Source: Hypsibius dujardini (Eukaryota > Tardigrada > Eutardigrada > Parachela > Hypsibiidae). From it: 49,224 bases of DNA. Shown piece after piece: positions 1 through 9,899 of this stretch; within the stretch, counting starts at the first letter, position 1, and each line of letters begins with the position of its first letter. The translations under genes and the position numbers were made by a program. The notes beneath the pieces are model-generated. The model searched no databases, was not told the DNA's origin, and saw only the letters and a list, made by a program, of their open reading frames with translations. The DNA lies in NCBI GenBank assembly GCA_001579985.1, contig LRSR01004791.1:1-49224 (forward strand), in the 5' to 3' direction.

Positions 1-96
1 AGGCAGACAGGCAGGCATACATGCATTGAGTGCGGCAAATCATCTAGACCGACAACCAACATTGAAACTCTTGTAAAAATGCATATTATTGTCTAG

Positions 97-420
97 TGTT
101 ATCGCGAAGCCATCCGGATGGGAGACCAGTTATGCACGTCAAAGAACGGGTTCGTCTCTTGCGGCGAGCACGTCCCCGCCTTCGCATCTTACGAATTAGC
201 CGTCCTGCTGTGCAAAAGCAAATTAGTACGTTTCCACTCTTAAATGATCACTCTTACATAACGTCCCAGGCTGCTTACCAGGTTATTTGTCCACTGTTAG
301 ACCTTCGATGAGGGAAAGGAGTTCTTCGCCAAGTCCGGTGACGGCTACAAGGCCTGCCATTTCCGCAATCGACTGCACGTGAAGATTCACCTGGCCAAAA
401 AAGCGTTCGGTGAAAGCTGA
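97..420 (+). CDS. 3' end of an unidentified gene, last two exons
   Basis: Two exons in one continuous phase-0 frame. Exon 97-225 follows a TAG acceptor (95-96) and ends at a GTACGT donor (226). A 75-nt intron ends with TTAG at 300. Exon 301-420 ends in TGA. Together they encode 82 residues: a segment with four Cys (CYREAIRM..., LCTSKNGFVSCGEH), then a basic tail containing GYKACHFRNRLHVKIHLAKK. The 5' part, including any signal peptide, lies before the window. I do not recognise the family. Support is the clean GT-AG pair and the frame that carries across it. The longer overlapping GTG-initiated frame at 96-311 reads through the intron and is probably a shadow. Confidence 0.5.
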
Positions 421-779
421 AAAAAGGCTAGGCAACTATTTAGAGACGTTGTTTCAGACATTCAGACATTCTTGGGTACAATGTGTTATGCGATTGTTTT
501 TGCGGTATTGTTTTCTTCAGTTTGGTCCTTTTCACTGTGATTGCTTCGTCACTGGTGCGTTTATTAGAGGGTTAATTTAATTTCAATCGCTGGCGGCTTG
601 ACAGACAGACCGACCTAGTCATTCACTCTGATTCACAACAAATTTGCGATACATCATCTTCGATATCCGACTTCAGTTTGATTGCCCATCAACATGTTTG
701 GGTATCTTCCAGTCTGGTCTGTCACCAAGTTTTTTTCATTTGTCTGTGCTCTGTCGTCTACTCGTATGCCTGCCGGTCT

Positions 780-1015
780 GATTGTCTCTATGACTGCCTG
801 TCTGCTTGTTTGCCTGTCTGCGTATAAGTCTGTCTGTTGTCTGCGTATATGTCTGTCTGTCTGTCTGCGTATATGTCTGTCTGTCTGTCTGCGTATATGC
901 CTGTCTGTCTGTCTGCGTATATGCCTGTCTGTCTGTTTGTCTGCCTGCGTATATGTTTGTTTTGTCTGTTTGTCTGCCTGTCTGTTTGTCTGTCTGTCTT
1001 TCTGTCTGCTTGCCT
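780..1015. repeat. CTGT tract with CTGCGTATATGT spacers
   Basis: Imperfect CTGT repeats. In the middle part, runs of CTGT are separated by CTGCGTATATG(T/C), which makes a higher-order repeat of about 27 bp. Confidence 0.9.
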
Positions 1016-1618
1016 ACCTCTGCTGACTGTTTGCATGTTCGTAGATCGAACCCCTTCCGCGTCGTTGTGTTGATTGCGTCTCGTCATTAATAGCCTCGGT
1101 CAGTGCCATTGCAGCGCCATGCGAGTTCCCCTAACACCAAGCGCCCACGTACCACAGTGCGCACTGTATCTTTTCGGCATCCGCAAGTGTTGCGTTTTGC
1201 CATTAGCCCAACGTGACCGTGGGCGGACTGTGACGTCCACTTGGAGCTTCTTGGTACTTTTTTGTGAGCCATTCCGTGAAGAAAATCACAGTTGACATGA
1301 CTGATTCATGGCCGCAGCGAGTTGTCAACAAAGAGTCGACGCGGTCGCAGGCACACGTATATTCCGGGAGAAGATTTGTTGTTTCGGCTCTCCGAGATGC
1401 CTGGTTTGAGGAGGGGATATTTTTGCTCGGTGTCGGTTTCACGATCACGAGCTTCTTGAAAACCAATATGACTGTCGCATTTGCGCTGACGTAGTCGGGG
1501 GCTCGTCAATTAGCACTCTTTTCTGTGCATAATATTTCACACACGATGAAGTGGATTGCCCGGCCCACTCATTTCGTTCAGTCCGATTTTTGGGAGAACT
1601 TGCTAACCAGCCAAACAC

Positions 1619-1788
1619 AGACAAGCAGGCAGGCGGGCAGTCAAGCAGACAGACAGACAAACAGACAGACAGACACACAGACACACACACACACACACAA
1701 ACAAACAGACACACAGACACACAAACAGACACACAGACACACAGACAGAAAGACAGATAGACAGATAGATAGACAGACACACAGACAC

Positions 1789-1827
<39 letters not shown>

Positions 1828-1864
1828 AACAAACAGACATGCAGACAGATAGACAGACAGACAA
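1619..1864. repeat. CAGA/CACA tract
   Basis: Imperfect ACAG and ACAC repeats, the reverse-complement form of the CTGT tracts elsewhere in the window. Confidence 0.9.
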
Positions 1865-2802
1865 CGTAGTGTCTCTTTGATGACGCACGTCAATTACATT
1901 TGGAAACAAGTTTGCAGACAAACATATGATACAGGCAAGCAATTTTCAGGCAATCATTCGTGCGGGTCTCGCAAAGTCAGCCTGTTTTTTCGCAGTCATC
2001 CGCATCTTTTTCTGATATCACGGTGGTTCACTCCCCTTGCTTGCGTCACGGTCGTGTCAAAGATCGCTCTGCAGCCCATCTGTAAGGGGCTGCCGAGTGT
2101 CAAAAAACCACATCGTCAAAAGGAACAGCCGCTCATCGTCCGTGCAGTTTCCCTCCATCTCTTTCTATGCCAGAAATAGAACCCAGCTTAAGCAAGCATA
2201 TGCCTAAGTGTTCTATCCCCAATACCGCCACACAGTCACGGCATACGTACCCGTCCCCCCCCCCATGTGGACCACGAACCTCAGACACACACACAGACAA
2301 GTCACTACAAACTTGAGTTCAAACAACCGACAGCTGCGGAGCTTATTTTAGTGTCTGCCTATTTTCGTCTTGCTCTTTCCAGTCACGAAATTCCTTCTGA
2401 CTGACTAAATATCTCCGCATGATGATAGAAATTAAGGCTGAGAGGCGAATGAGTCAAGTACCCTACTGCAACAGACAACCCACAAGGAGCTCCAGTCATG
2501 CCTGTGGAAAGGAAAGGCGTCGTGGAAACATTCAGTCATTTTTTTGCTCCGCAGACCGTCGACTCGCATTACACAACCTTCCACTCTCTTGCGCGTTCCG
2601 AAATTCCCACCGAAGAAGGATCTTTTAGCTCTCACACTTCCGGCTTTTTTCGCTCATCTCGCGATGGATCTTTTTCTGTGTTTTCAAGTGTCCCGCTAGA
2701 CGACCCGTCTAATCAACAATCAATCAGACGAAACTGTGGTATTTAGTTTTGGTCGTTTTTCCGTGTGCTTTTTTGGGGATACTTTTGGTGTGGTGCCTGA
2801 GG

Positions 2803-3119
2803 ATGTCGGGACGGCGAAATATTGAACCGTATGATGAGGAGAACGATGAGATCGCAAAGGAAAAGAAAATAATTAAGGCGAAGATGGCCGCCGAGGCGAT
2901 TGAGGAGGCCAAGAAGAAGGCATTGGCGCCACCGCCTGTTGTCAGTCACGGGCATCCCGGATCGGCGGACCTGGAGCAGCTGATGACGTGCTGTATCTGT
3001 ATGGATCGGTTTCGGGTGCCGAAGATGCTGCCGTGTCAGCACTCTTTCTGTGCTCATTGCTTAGAAGGTACGTCATACGTTCTGTCTGTCTGTCTATCTG
3101 TCTATCTGTCTGTCTGCGC

Positions 3120-3157
<38 letters not shown>

Positions 3158-3858
3158 ATGTTTGTCTGTCTGTCTACTTGCCTGACTCGCTGTCATGTTT
3201 TTGCTCCAGATCTATACAACTGTGTGAAGCGCCAAGTCAAGTGCCCCGAATGCCGGACGGAACACCACTGCTCCAATCCGGAGAATTTTCCCACCAACCT
3301 CACCATGGTCCGCTTCATGGAGGTCCACATCGAGGCGATGGGCGGCGATCCGGCGGACGCCATGACCGGACCGCCACAGATGCAAAAATGCGGGGTCAGT
3401 ATACATGCAAATGTGAATTTAGATTTGCTTCCTTGGTGTTGGCGGTGAATGTGCCCCCATAACTGCCTGCGTAACGTTTTTGGAGTCTCTAATGGATGTT
3501 TATGTGAATGGAAATTTGGAGTGGGCCCATTACCTAATCGGCTGGATCTCATCTCCATCTTTTCTGACTCGGGTGGTTTTTTTTGGCAGGTCTGTGGTGA
3601 TAACGCAATGCTGCTCAACTGCGGCCACTGTGATCGTAAAGTCTGCACAGACTGTCGCGACGGTCATGCGGAAACGCTGAAGCGAGAGCTCACTCGTCTG
3701 ACTGGACAGGTCAAACGTGGGGTGGTACGTGCATTTTATCGTTTCTACTCGTAGACAAACAGGCTGGAAATCAATTCAGGCAGATAGTCCGACAAACAGA
3801 TTTTCAATCCGTCAGACAGATAGTTAGGCAGGCAAGCCTACCGACAGACAGGCATGCT

Positions 3859-3890
<32 letters not shown>

Positions 3891-6105
3891 AGCAAACAAA
3901 CAGACATACAGACATACAGTCATTCAGACATAGAGACAGACACATAGACACAAACACACACAGACACAGACACACAGACAGACACACAGACACAGACACA
4001 GACACAGACACAGACACAGACACAGACACAGACACAGACACAGACACAGACACAGACACGGATGCAAATACAGACATGAACACGGACACAGACACATAAG
4101 TTTTAAAACGTTTGTCCGATAGGTGGCTGAAGCACTCGCTTCTAAAGGTCGATACGCCCGTCGAGTAGAATCCCAAGAAAGCACTGAGAGCGTCTCCGGG
4201 GCTGGACGTCGCCAGAACCGAGCTAAAACCTCAGAATTAAACGACTATGCTGTGCCTGAGCCCGTCAGCAACCGGCTCTTTCAGCGCGAAACCAATACGC
4301 CTGAATCCACCGGCCGGTCGGCCAACTCGACGCGCGGCGGTACCAGTGCCTGTGAACAAGCCATCAATCGTCGACGAAAACGCTTCGGTAGTGTCCAGTC
4401 GCAATCGCAAGACGAAAGCACCCTGTCACCAGCCGCAGCAGCGGCGGTCTATGCTACACCCTCAAGCAGACCCGCTTATACCGCAGTGTCTGCGGGGCGG
4501 GAAACAAGTCCCACAAGTACTGTGCCTAGCTATCGAAGAGCCAGAACGCCAGTTCTCGACGATTCCGATGAGGACCTTCTCAGGGAAGCGAAGGATCGGG
4601 AAGAGAGGATGCCGTTTTATTCGCGCTATTTGGCGAACAAGGCCAAGTCGAGGGAGGCTTCACCGACCGGAGATTATCGAGAAAAGTCGGCCGGCAGGGA
4701 ACTAGGTGCCTCGAGTGCCTCATCAAGGGATTCGGCTTATCTGAGAAAGGGTAATGATCCTTAAGCCACCAGACAACCAGACACAGATACAGACACAGAC
4801 ATAAATACAGTCAAAGTCAGAGACAGAAACAGATACAGACACAGGCACAGACACAGACACAGACAGACACAGACATAGACACAGACACAGACACAGACAC
4901 AGACACAGACACAGACACAGACACAGACACAGACACAGACATAGTCAGAGACATAGGCACAGGCACAGACACAGAAAAAGACACAGACATAGACACAGAC
5001 ACAGACACAAACGCAGATCAAGGACAGACATTAGTGCATTCAGATCCACAAGCGTTCATATTTTTAGTGATTTCAGTTCACATGTGCGTTTCTTTGTTTC
5101 CTTAGGCCGAAGCTCAACCAAACTAGGAGGGCGTGGTTCAGAAGACGGACAGCTGAACTGGCCACGCGGGGTGGCAGTCACTCCCAACAACCGAGTCCTC
5201 GTCGCAGACTCATCAAATCACAGGGTTGGTAAACCTCCCTCGTAATCCCCTCCCCTAATGTTTCGCTTTCCTTTTTAAACTGCCTCCTCATCCCGTAAAT
5301 GCCTCTCCGTGCCTGTCTGTAACTCGCGCTAACCACCGTCATCGCGCAAAATACTCTTTCTGTCTTGCCCCCCTTATAGGTGAGTATCTACGACATCGAG
5401 GGTGCCTTCATCAGGTCCTTCGGGTCGTACGGCAGCGCGCCCGGTGAGTTCGATTGCTTGGCCGGGATTGCGGTCTCCTCGGACGGCAAGATCATCGTCT
5501 CCGACCGCTACAACCACCGTGTCTCCGTGCACGACCCCAACGGCCGGCACCTCCTCACTTTCGGCTCCGAGGGCCACCTCGAGTGCCAGTTCCAGTATCC
5601 CTACGGCGTGGCAGTCAGCCACAACTCCATTTACGTCTGTGACAAGGACAACGCCCGCGTCCAAAAGTTCTCCCTGGACGGACGGTTCATCAGTAAGATC
5701 GGGGGACCCGGGGTCCGCACTAATTCCCTCAACAACCCGCACTTCGTCTGTCTGTCTCCGACGGGAGACCGAGTCTTCGTCTCGGACTCGGGCAACAACC
5801 GGATCGCCGTCTTCGACTCCCGCGACGGCAGTCAGATCACCTCAATCGGCGGTGAGGGCACGACGGACGGCAAGTTCCAGTACCCTCGCGGGCTGGCCAT
5901 GGATGAGAATGAATACCTCATGGTGGGGGATGCGGGCAACAATCGTGTGCAAATTTTCGGAAATCGTGACTATCGATTCGTCTCGGCGTTCGGGTCGTGG
6001 GGCAACGTTCTAGGGGAGTTTAAGGGGATCGAGGGCGTGGCGGTGTCGCACGACGGGCAGATCCTCGTTGCGGACCGGGACAACCATCGGATTCAAGTCT
6101 TTTGA
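2803..6105 (+). CDS. TRIM-NHL protein: RING, B-box-like zinc finger, six NHL repeats
   Basis: Six exons: 2803-3067, 3210-3394, 3590-3724, 4123-4750, 5106-5224 and 5380-6105. They join in frame through GT-AG introns to give 685 aa. A C3HC4 RING finger lies at about residues 63-103 (C63, C66, C78, H80, C83, C86, C100, C103). A B-box-like Cys/His cluster lies at 149-176 (C149, C152, C161, C164, C169, C172, H176). Residues 196-404 form a Ser/Arg-rich linker that looks disordered. Six NHL blades run from about 410 to the end, which reads DRDNHRIQVF. Proteins of this layout (TRIM32, nhl-1, brat relatives) are E3 ubiquitin ligases and/or RNA-binding regulators in which the NHL propeller binds RNA or protein. 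The RING suggests ligase activity here. Only a short coiled coil is possible after the B-box. The ATG at 2803 is the first in frame with the RING. Introns 1, 3 and 4 hold CTGT or CAGACA tracts. A candidate alternative last exon lies at 6576. Confidence 0.9.
3078..3184. repeat. CTGT tract in intron 1 of the TRIM-NHL gene
   Basis: Imperfect CTGT repeats fill most of the 142-nt intron 3068-3209, which splits the RING finger coding sequence between C86 and C100. Confidence 0.9.
3776..4097. repeat. CAGG/CAGACA tract in intron 3
   Basis: CAGG and CAGA units pass into a nearly pure CAGACA hexamer run (about 3960-4060) inside intron 3725-4122. Confidence 0.9.
4771..5010. repeat. CAGACA tract in intron 4
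   Basis: Nearly pure CAGACA hexamers inside intron 4751-5105, between the linker exon and the first NHL exon. Confidence 0.9.
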
Positions 6106-6106
6106 T

Positions 6107-6395
6107 GAGTCACGTGACCCGGCCAAGCAATCGACCAATCCACGGCTTGCTGCTTGTCCTTGCCGTTTTGTGCATTGAGTTTACATGAAAATCGGCTAAT
6201 TTTGCTGTCGACCTCTGGGAGATGTATTACCTGGTCAACCCTGCCAGTAGTCACGTGATCCGGCCAAGCAATCGACCAATCCGCGGCTTGCTGCTTGTCC
6301 TTGCCTTTTCTCATTTGTAAATCGATTAGTTTTGCTACAACTTCTCAGAGATGTTACCGGATTAATCCTGCCGGTAGTCACGTGACCTGCATGCC
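6107..6395 (+). repeat. tandem ~135-bp repeats with GTCACGTGAC core
   Basis: Two and a half copies of a unit of about 135 bp directly after the NHL stop codon. Each starts with GTCACGTGA(C/T)C and continues with CGGCCAAGCAATCGACCAAT. The CACGTG palindromes lie near 6110, 6249 and 6378. The same block follows the NHL fragments at 23845, 26535 and, in part, 33425, so it belongs to the duplicated unit. It could be 3' UTR or intron. Confidence 0.75.
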
Positions 6396-6575
6396 TTGTT
6401 CGCTTCTAGTCAAGCTGTCTCTTTTTGTATGTGTGTGATTTTCCGCCCTGTTTATATAGTTTGTACATTTAACGGACCAGTTTTGTGTGGGACCCTTTTT
6501 CCGGAAACCGTTTGCCTTGCCTTTCCTTCTCCTGTGTATGAATGTATACAGGAGTTCCTGCTTTTGCCTTTCCAG

Positions 6576-6731
6576 GACTACCCGATGTCGTCCACAATCG
6601 GAACAACGACTACTACTAGCGGAAGTAGTCGGCTGACGAAGGACATTTTGGGCGACCTTGACCGGACGCCTAATACATACAGCTCGAACAGCGGATATAA
6701 CTACCGGACAAGATACGTCCCCAGGCTTTGA
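6576..6731 (+). CDS. candidate alternative last exon (T) of the TRIM-NHL gene
   Basis: Fifty-two codons from a TTTCCAG acceptor (6575) to TGA, encoding a Ser/Thr-rich tail (DYPMSSTIGTTTTT..., RTPNTYSSNSGYNYRTRY). The exon would be phase 0 and could join if the NHL exon were cut after the CAA codon in its last few codons (CAA|GTCTTT), but that donor is weak. Four copies exist in the window (also 23975, 26999, 33628). This copy and 33628 encode almost the same protein. That fits recent duplication of a coding exon and does not prove use. Confidence 0.45.
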   Translation, partial: DYPMSSTIGTTTTTSGSSRLTKDILGDLDRTPNTYSSNSGYNYRTRYVPRL

Positions 6732-6744
6732 GCAAGGACAGACC

Positions 6745-6991
6745 TGATTTATATATGTGCTTGATCGATAGCTATAAAATAACGCTGACTTGAGCTTTTT
6801 TGGCAGGGACTGCGAAAGTAAAATGCAATAACACTGCGTTTTGCAATTTTATTATAATAAATTACTTTCATAGAAAGTGGAAAGTTCCACTACAATTTGG
6901 ACATCACAATTGCTGTCAGTTACAATTACGAGTGTTTAATCACTAAATTCCATTGTTTCATACCTCGCAACTCGACCAGTTATTATGCCTG

Positions 6992-7068
<77 letters not shown>

Positions 7069-7460
7069 CACATACAGGCCAGAAAAATGTCTGTTATACA
7101 GGAGGCGATCTGTGCATGAATGTTACAAGAATTTGGTGAGTATTAGGAAGCACTCTGGGTAAGAACTTCAGAGTCTACTGAAAACCAATAAAGATAAGCG
7201 AAAACTGAAAAAGGATAAGAAGATTGTGCACCATTTGAGTTTAAGCCGCTGGGTTTTTGAAATCTTAATCCTCGTGCCTGAAACAATAGTTTTCACAAAC
7301 ACAAGGACTGAAGTGTCTGTGTTTTACGCTTAACATGTTGAACGGTTCTGGATTATATGGAAAAACAGCCAGGACAGAATTAGGAATGTTTTGCTTTGAC
7401 GACGAGGTCCCCGAGGGCCGCTTCACGCCTCATATGCGGTGTATGCCGTCTGTCATCATC
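6745..7460. repeat. array segment S, first copy, with a (CTGT)n core
   Basis: A segment repeated at 9157-9519 plus 17840-18190, at 24135-24840 and at 33784-34500. It starts near GATAGCTATAAAATAACGCTG, carries a (CTGT)n tract (6997-7068 here), then GGAGGCG(G/A)TCTGTGCATGAAT ending at a donor-like TTTG|GTGAGT. An acceptor-like CCAG before CGCTTAACACGTTGAACGG follows in some copies. The donor-like and acceptor-like signals could mark a minor spliced transcript, but no long protein frame is kept between copies. Confidence 0.6.
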
Positions 7461-7489
7461 CCATGTCGCAGTCGGACAATCCGCAATTA

Positions 7490-7800
7490 CTTACTAATAA
7501 TACAGTCTATCGACCTAGTTAACTCATTTCTATCTACCCTCACATTTTATAATGTACTTACTCAGCTATTATCATGTACATAGTTCCGCCATGTCGGCAG
7601 GAACTAGTACGTTAGATCAGGAACTATTCTTTATTCCTGACTATATAAGTGTGTATTCTACAGTAATCTGTATAGGAGAGTTCCTTCCTTTCCCCTCTAA
7701 CCTCCTCTACCAGTAAAGTCTTCCTACAATTCTTCTCATATTATTCAGTCTAATAGCTTGTATATTCAGGTTCTTCCGTTCTAGTAGGGACGGAGGCCTA
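7490..7800. mobile_element. possible solo LTR or other insertion in P1
   Basis: About 310 bp absent from every other P copy. It sits where P exon 2 and intron should continue. It holds a CTATATAAG box, a later CAGTAAAG, and ends near GGACGGAGGCCTAACA. This is the general look of an LTR promoter, but no clear 4-6 bp target duplication was found. Confidence 0.25.
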
Positions 7801-7806
7801 ACAATA

Positions 7807-8060
7807 CAATATTCGTACCATATCTCACCCGATGCGGCAGCGGCGTGGTGATCTCATCCTCAGGGTGCTCAACCTTTCTCAGAGCCATGCCGTGATTCTG
7901 TCCTCGCGGAACCTTCATTCGAACGCCGTCCCACACCAGCGCCATGGAAGTCGCTTACCCCGCCGTGGGGAATGCCTAGATATTCAGTAGCATTACTGAC
8001 TGCAGAACATTCGAATAAAAGCACAATAATTCTACCAATCAATACAACATACGTACCAAA
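7807..8060 (-). pseudogene. rearranged partial P copy next to P1
   Basis: The distal half of a P exon 1 (residues like SDFHGAGVGRRSNEGSART) is joined directly to a second copy of the P intron and exon 2 start. That 90-bp block (7971-8060) nearly matches 8098-8190. So part of P was tandemly duplicated and its first half lost. No start codon or signal peptide remains. Confidence 0.6.
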
Positions 8061-8403
8061 TCCCAACAGTCCGCCTTGAAAAAGTCCGCCCCCCCCCCGG
8101 AATGCCTAGGTATTCAGTAGCATTACTGACTGCAGAACATTCGAATAAAAGCACAATAATTCTACCAATCAATACAATATACGTACTAGTTGCGACCGAT
8201 CCGCCTTTAAAAATGCCTGGGTATTCCATGAAGCCATTATTGAAGTCGTTTATCCCGCGAGAACGTCGAACGAAGGATCGGTTATCTTTTCCGTCGACAT
8301 TCTGCCTCACTTTTGAATGTCCTCCTAAATCTGGCCGGCTCTCCAGGCAGCTCAAATGCAACAGGAAGATAAGAGTTCCACTCCAGATGGCAAGGCGTTC
8401 CAT
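8032..8403 (-). CDS. P1: small secreted protein, array copy 1
   Basis: Minus strand. Exon 1 8403-8187 begins ATG and encodes a signal peptide (MERLAIWSGTLIFLLHLSC) and about 50 further residues, including the family core NVDGKDNRSFVRRSRG. The donor GTACGT is followed by a 57-nt intron (8186-8130) ending CTGCAG, then an exon 2 that reads to a stop at 8032. After core residue ~52 this copy diverges from P3 and P5, and exon 2 runs into a rearranged C-rich joint near 8090. The function is unknown. The family is Cys-free after the signal peptide, with an acidic C-terminal half. P1 is the only P copy without a downstream receptor: DNA after 9155 jumps back to segment S. Confidence 0.55.
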   Translation of the reverse strand: MERLAIWSGTLIFLLHLSCLESRPDLGGHSKVRQNVDGKDNRSFVRRSRGINDFNNGFMEYPGIFKGGSVATSTYIVLIGRIIVLLFECSAVSNATEYLGIPGGGRTFSRRTVGIWYVCCIDW

Positions 8404-8488
8404 GTTGAAACTGTCCGCATTCGCAAATTGGAAAGAGTGAAAGATGCCCAATCGTTCCTGTATAAAAACAGCCTCTGTTTAGTTTGTT

Positions 8489-8641
8489 AAATCGGCTCGC
8501 TCAAGGGTTTCGCTTTGATGGCATACGCTTGATTGTTTGATTTTTTGTAATGCATTGTATATTCTATTATACAATAGCTCTTCTGAAAATCAAACAATCA
8601 ATCAATTCCCATCAAATAGAAAACTATGAGTGAGCCGATTT
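8489..8641. mobile_element. foldback element in the P1 spacer
   Basis: Inverted arms: AAATCGGCTCGCTCAAGGG at the left, and at the right CTATGAGTGAGCCGATTT. Both continue inward to a matching pair around TTGATTGTTTGATT and AATCAAACAATCAA. A longer related palindrome lies at 27919-28150, and a single arm at about 18890-18945. Confidence 0.7.
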
Positions 8642-8957
8642 GAAAGCGGTTTGGATGGTGAGCCAACTAATGATTTCCTTCCATGTTATAGAAAGGTATA
8701 GCATTTATTAGCGATTGTGCCAAATATTGTATTGTAGAGGGGATGTCTCGATGAAAAATCCCCCTGAATGTTAACGTAGTACTCACTGTGATATAGGATG
8801 AAGAAGGGAAGCAAATAGGTTTACTTGTGGAAAGTGGAAATTTGAATCCGAATGATGAAGTTCAAGCAAAAAATATTTGGGCTTCTATATGTTTCGCAGT
8901 GGTTTCCAGTGAGGTTGGATCAGAAATCGACCCACCCTAAAGGCCTGGAGCTGTGCC

Positions 8958-9089
8958 GTGTTGTGACGAAAATTCAAGTACGACACAAAATATCGGTTTA
9001 CCAGTAAGGGCGCCATGTGTTGTGCGTTGGTTTGACAGTTATAAACGTAATGGTAATGTTGTGTCGGACTTAAATTTTCGTCACAACAC
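8958..9089. mobile_element. 132-bp foldback MITE, copy 1
   Basis: Terminal inverted repeats of about 34 bp, GTGTTGTGACGAAAATTCAA... and its complement ...TTGAATTTTCGTCACAACAC, surround a centre of about 64 bp. Here the right arm has a few changes. Other copies lie at 19081, 25912, 28377 and 35347, each in a P-G spacer or its remnant. The shared position shows it inserted before the array was amplified. Confidence 0.8.
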
Positions 9090-9156
9090 TGTAAGAAGTA
9101 CTATAAAAAGGTATGGCTTTCAATCGCACGAAAGGTATTCTTCAGTGAAGCATATA

Positions 9157-9519
9157 CACGTGCTTGATCAATAGCTATAAAATAACGCTGACTTTGGCAG
9201 GGACTGCGAAAGTAAAATGCAATGAACACTGCGTTTTACAATTTTATTATATTAAATTATTTTGAGAGAAAATGGAAAGTCCCACTACGATTCGGACATC
9301 ACCATTGCTGTCAGTTACAATTATGGATGTTTAATGACTAAATTCCATTGTTTCATTCCTCACAATTCGACCATTTATTATGGCTGCATCTTGTCTGTCT
9401 GTCTGCCTGTCTGTTTGTCTGTCTGTTCACCTACAGACCAGACAAATGTCTTTTATACAGGAGGCGGTTTGTGCATGAATGTTACAATAATTTGGTGAGT
9501 ATTAGGAAGCATTCTGGAT
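9157..9519. repeat. array segment S, second copy, left part
   Basis: Starts with GATCAATAGCTATAAAATAACG directly after a remnant of the G 5' flank (ATTCTTCAGTGAAGCATA). The joint therefore marks a deletion of one whole receptor copy and its 3' flank. The segment carries a short CTGT tract and is cut by the large transposon at 9528. It resumes at 17840. Confidence 0.7.
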
Positions 9520-9586
9520 AAGAACTTGACTACTGGCGAGTTTTGGCACAAGCCCTTTAAAATGTCAGGCTAGTTCCGAAACTTGT

Positions 9587-9840
9587 GGAATAATGGAATA
9601 ATTTCCCATAGGCCACATGGTTAAGGCCTATGGCCACCCATACACTGTCCCTAAAGCAGTGGAATAATGGAATAATTTCCCATAGGCCACATGGTTAAGG
9701 CCTATGGCCACCCATATACTGTCCCTAAAGCAGTGGAATAATGGAATAATTTCCCATAGGCCACATGGTTTAGGCCTATGGCTGTCCCCACAGCAGTGGA
9801 ATAATGGAATAATTTCCCATAGGCCACATGGTTAAGACCC
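9587..9840. repeat. left subterminal array of ~75-bp repeats
   Basis: Four units containing GTGGAATAATGGAATAATTT, CCCATAGGCCACATGGTTAA and GGCCTATGGCCACCCATA; the third and fourth are shortened. The reverse-complement family forms the right-hand array at 17237-17755. Confidence 0.9.
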
Positions 9841-9899
9841 ACATGCACAACCTGGGAAAAATGGTCAATCAGTCTATCAATCTGGTCAATCAATGGAAA

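Larger units (their letters stand above)
421..2802. other. intergenic region with two tetranucleotide tracts
   Basis: About 2.4 kb between the first gene and the TRIM-NHL start codon. Two tetranucleotide tracts occupy much of it. The open frames across them are artefacts of the repeats. No reading frame with protein-like composition or splice context was found in the remaining unique DNA. The last 150 bases before 2803 are probably the promoter and 5' UTR of the TRIM-NHL gene, but no clear TATA box was seen. Confidence 0.5.

Noticed and set aside
682-1090. Overlapping Cys/Leu/Val/Ser-rich frames on both strands
   Set aside because: They are translations of the CTGT tract. Any frame across a pure tetranucleotide stays open.
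1445-1942. 165-codon minus-strand frame
   Set aside because: Repeat translation of the CAGA tract with no support in the unique parts.
2749-2802. Earlier start for the TRIM-NHL protein
   Set aside because: The frame is open upstream only from a GTG. The first ATG in frame is at 2803 and gives a normal N-terminus before the RING.
5374-5742. Minus-strand Val/Gly/Asp-rich frame opposite the NHL exon (also 32834-33202)
   Set aside because: An antisense shadow of a GC-rich coding exon, kept in both copies because the sense protein is kept.
6997-7068. CRISPR-like array
   Set aside because: A simple tetranucleotide with no spacers. All regular repeats in the window are microsatellites, short tandems or transposon arrays in an animal genome.
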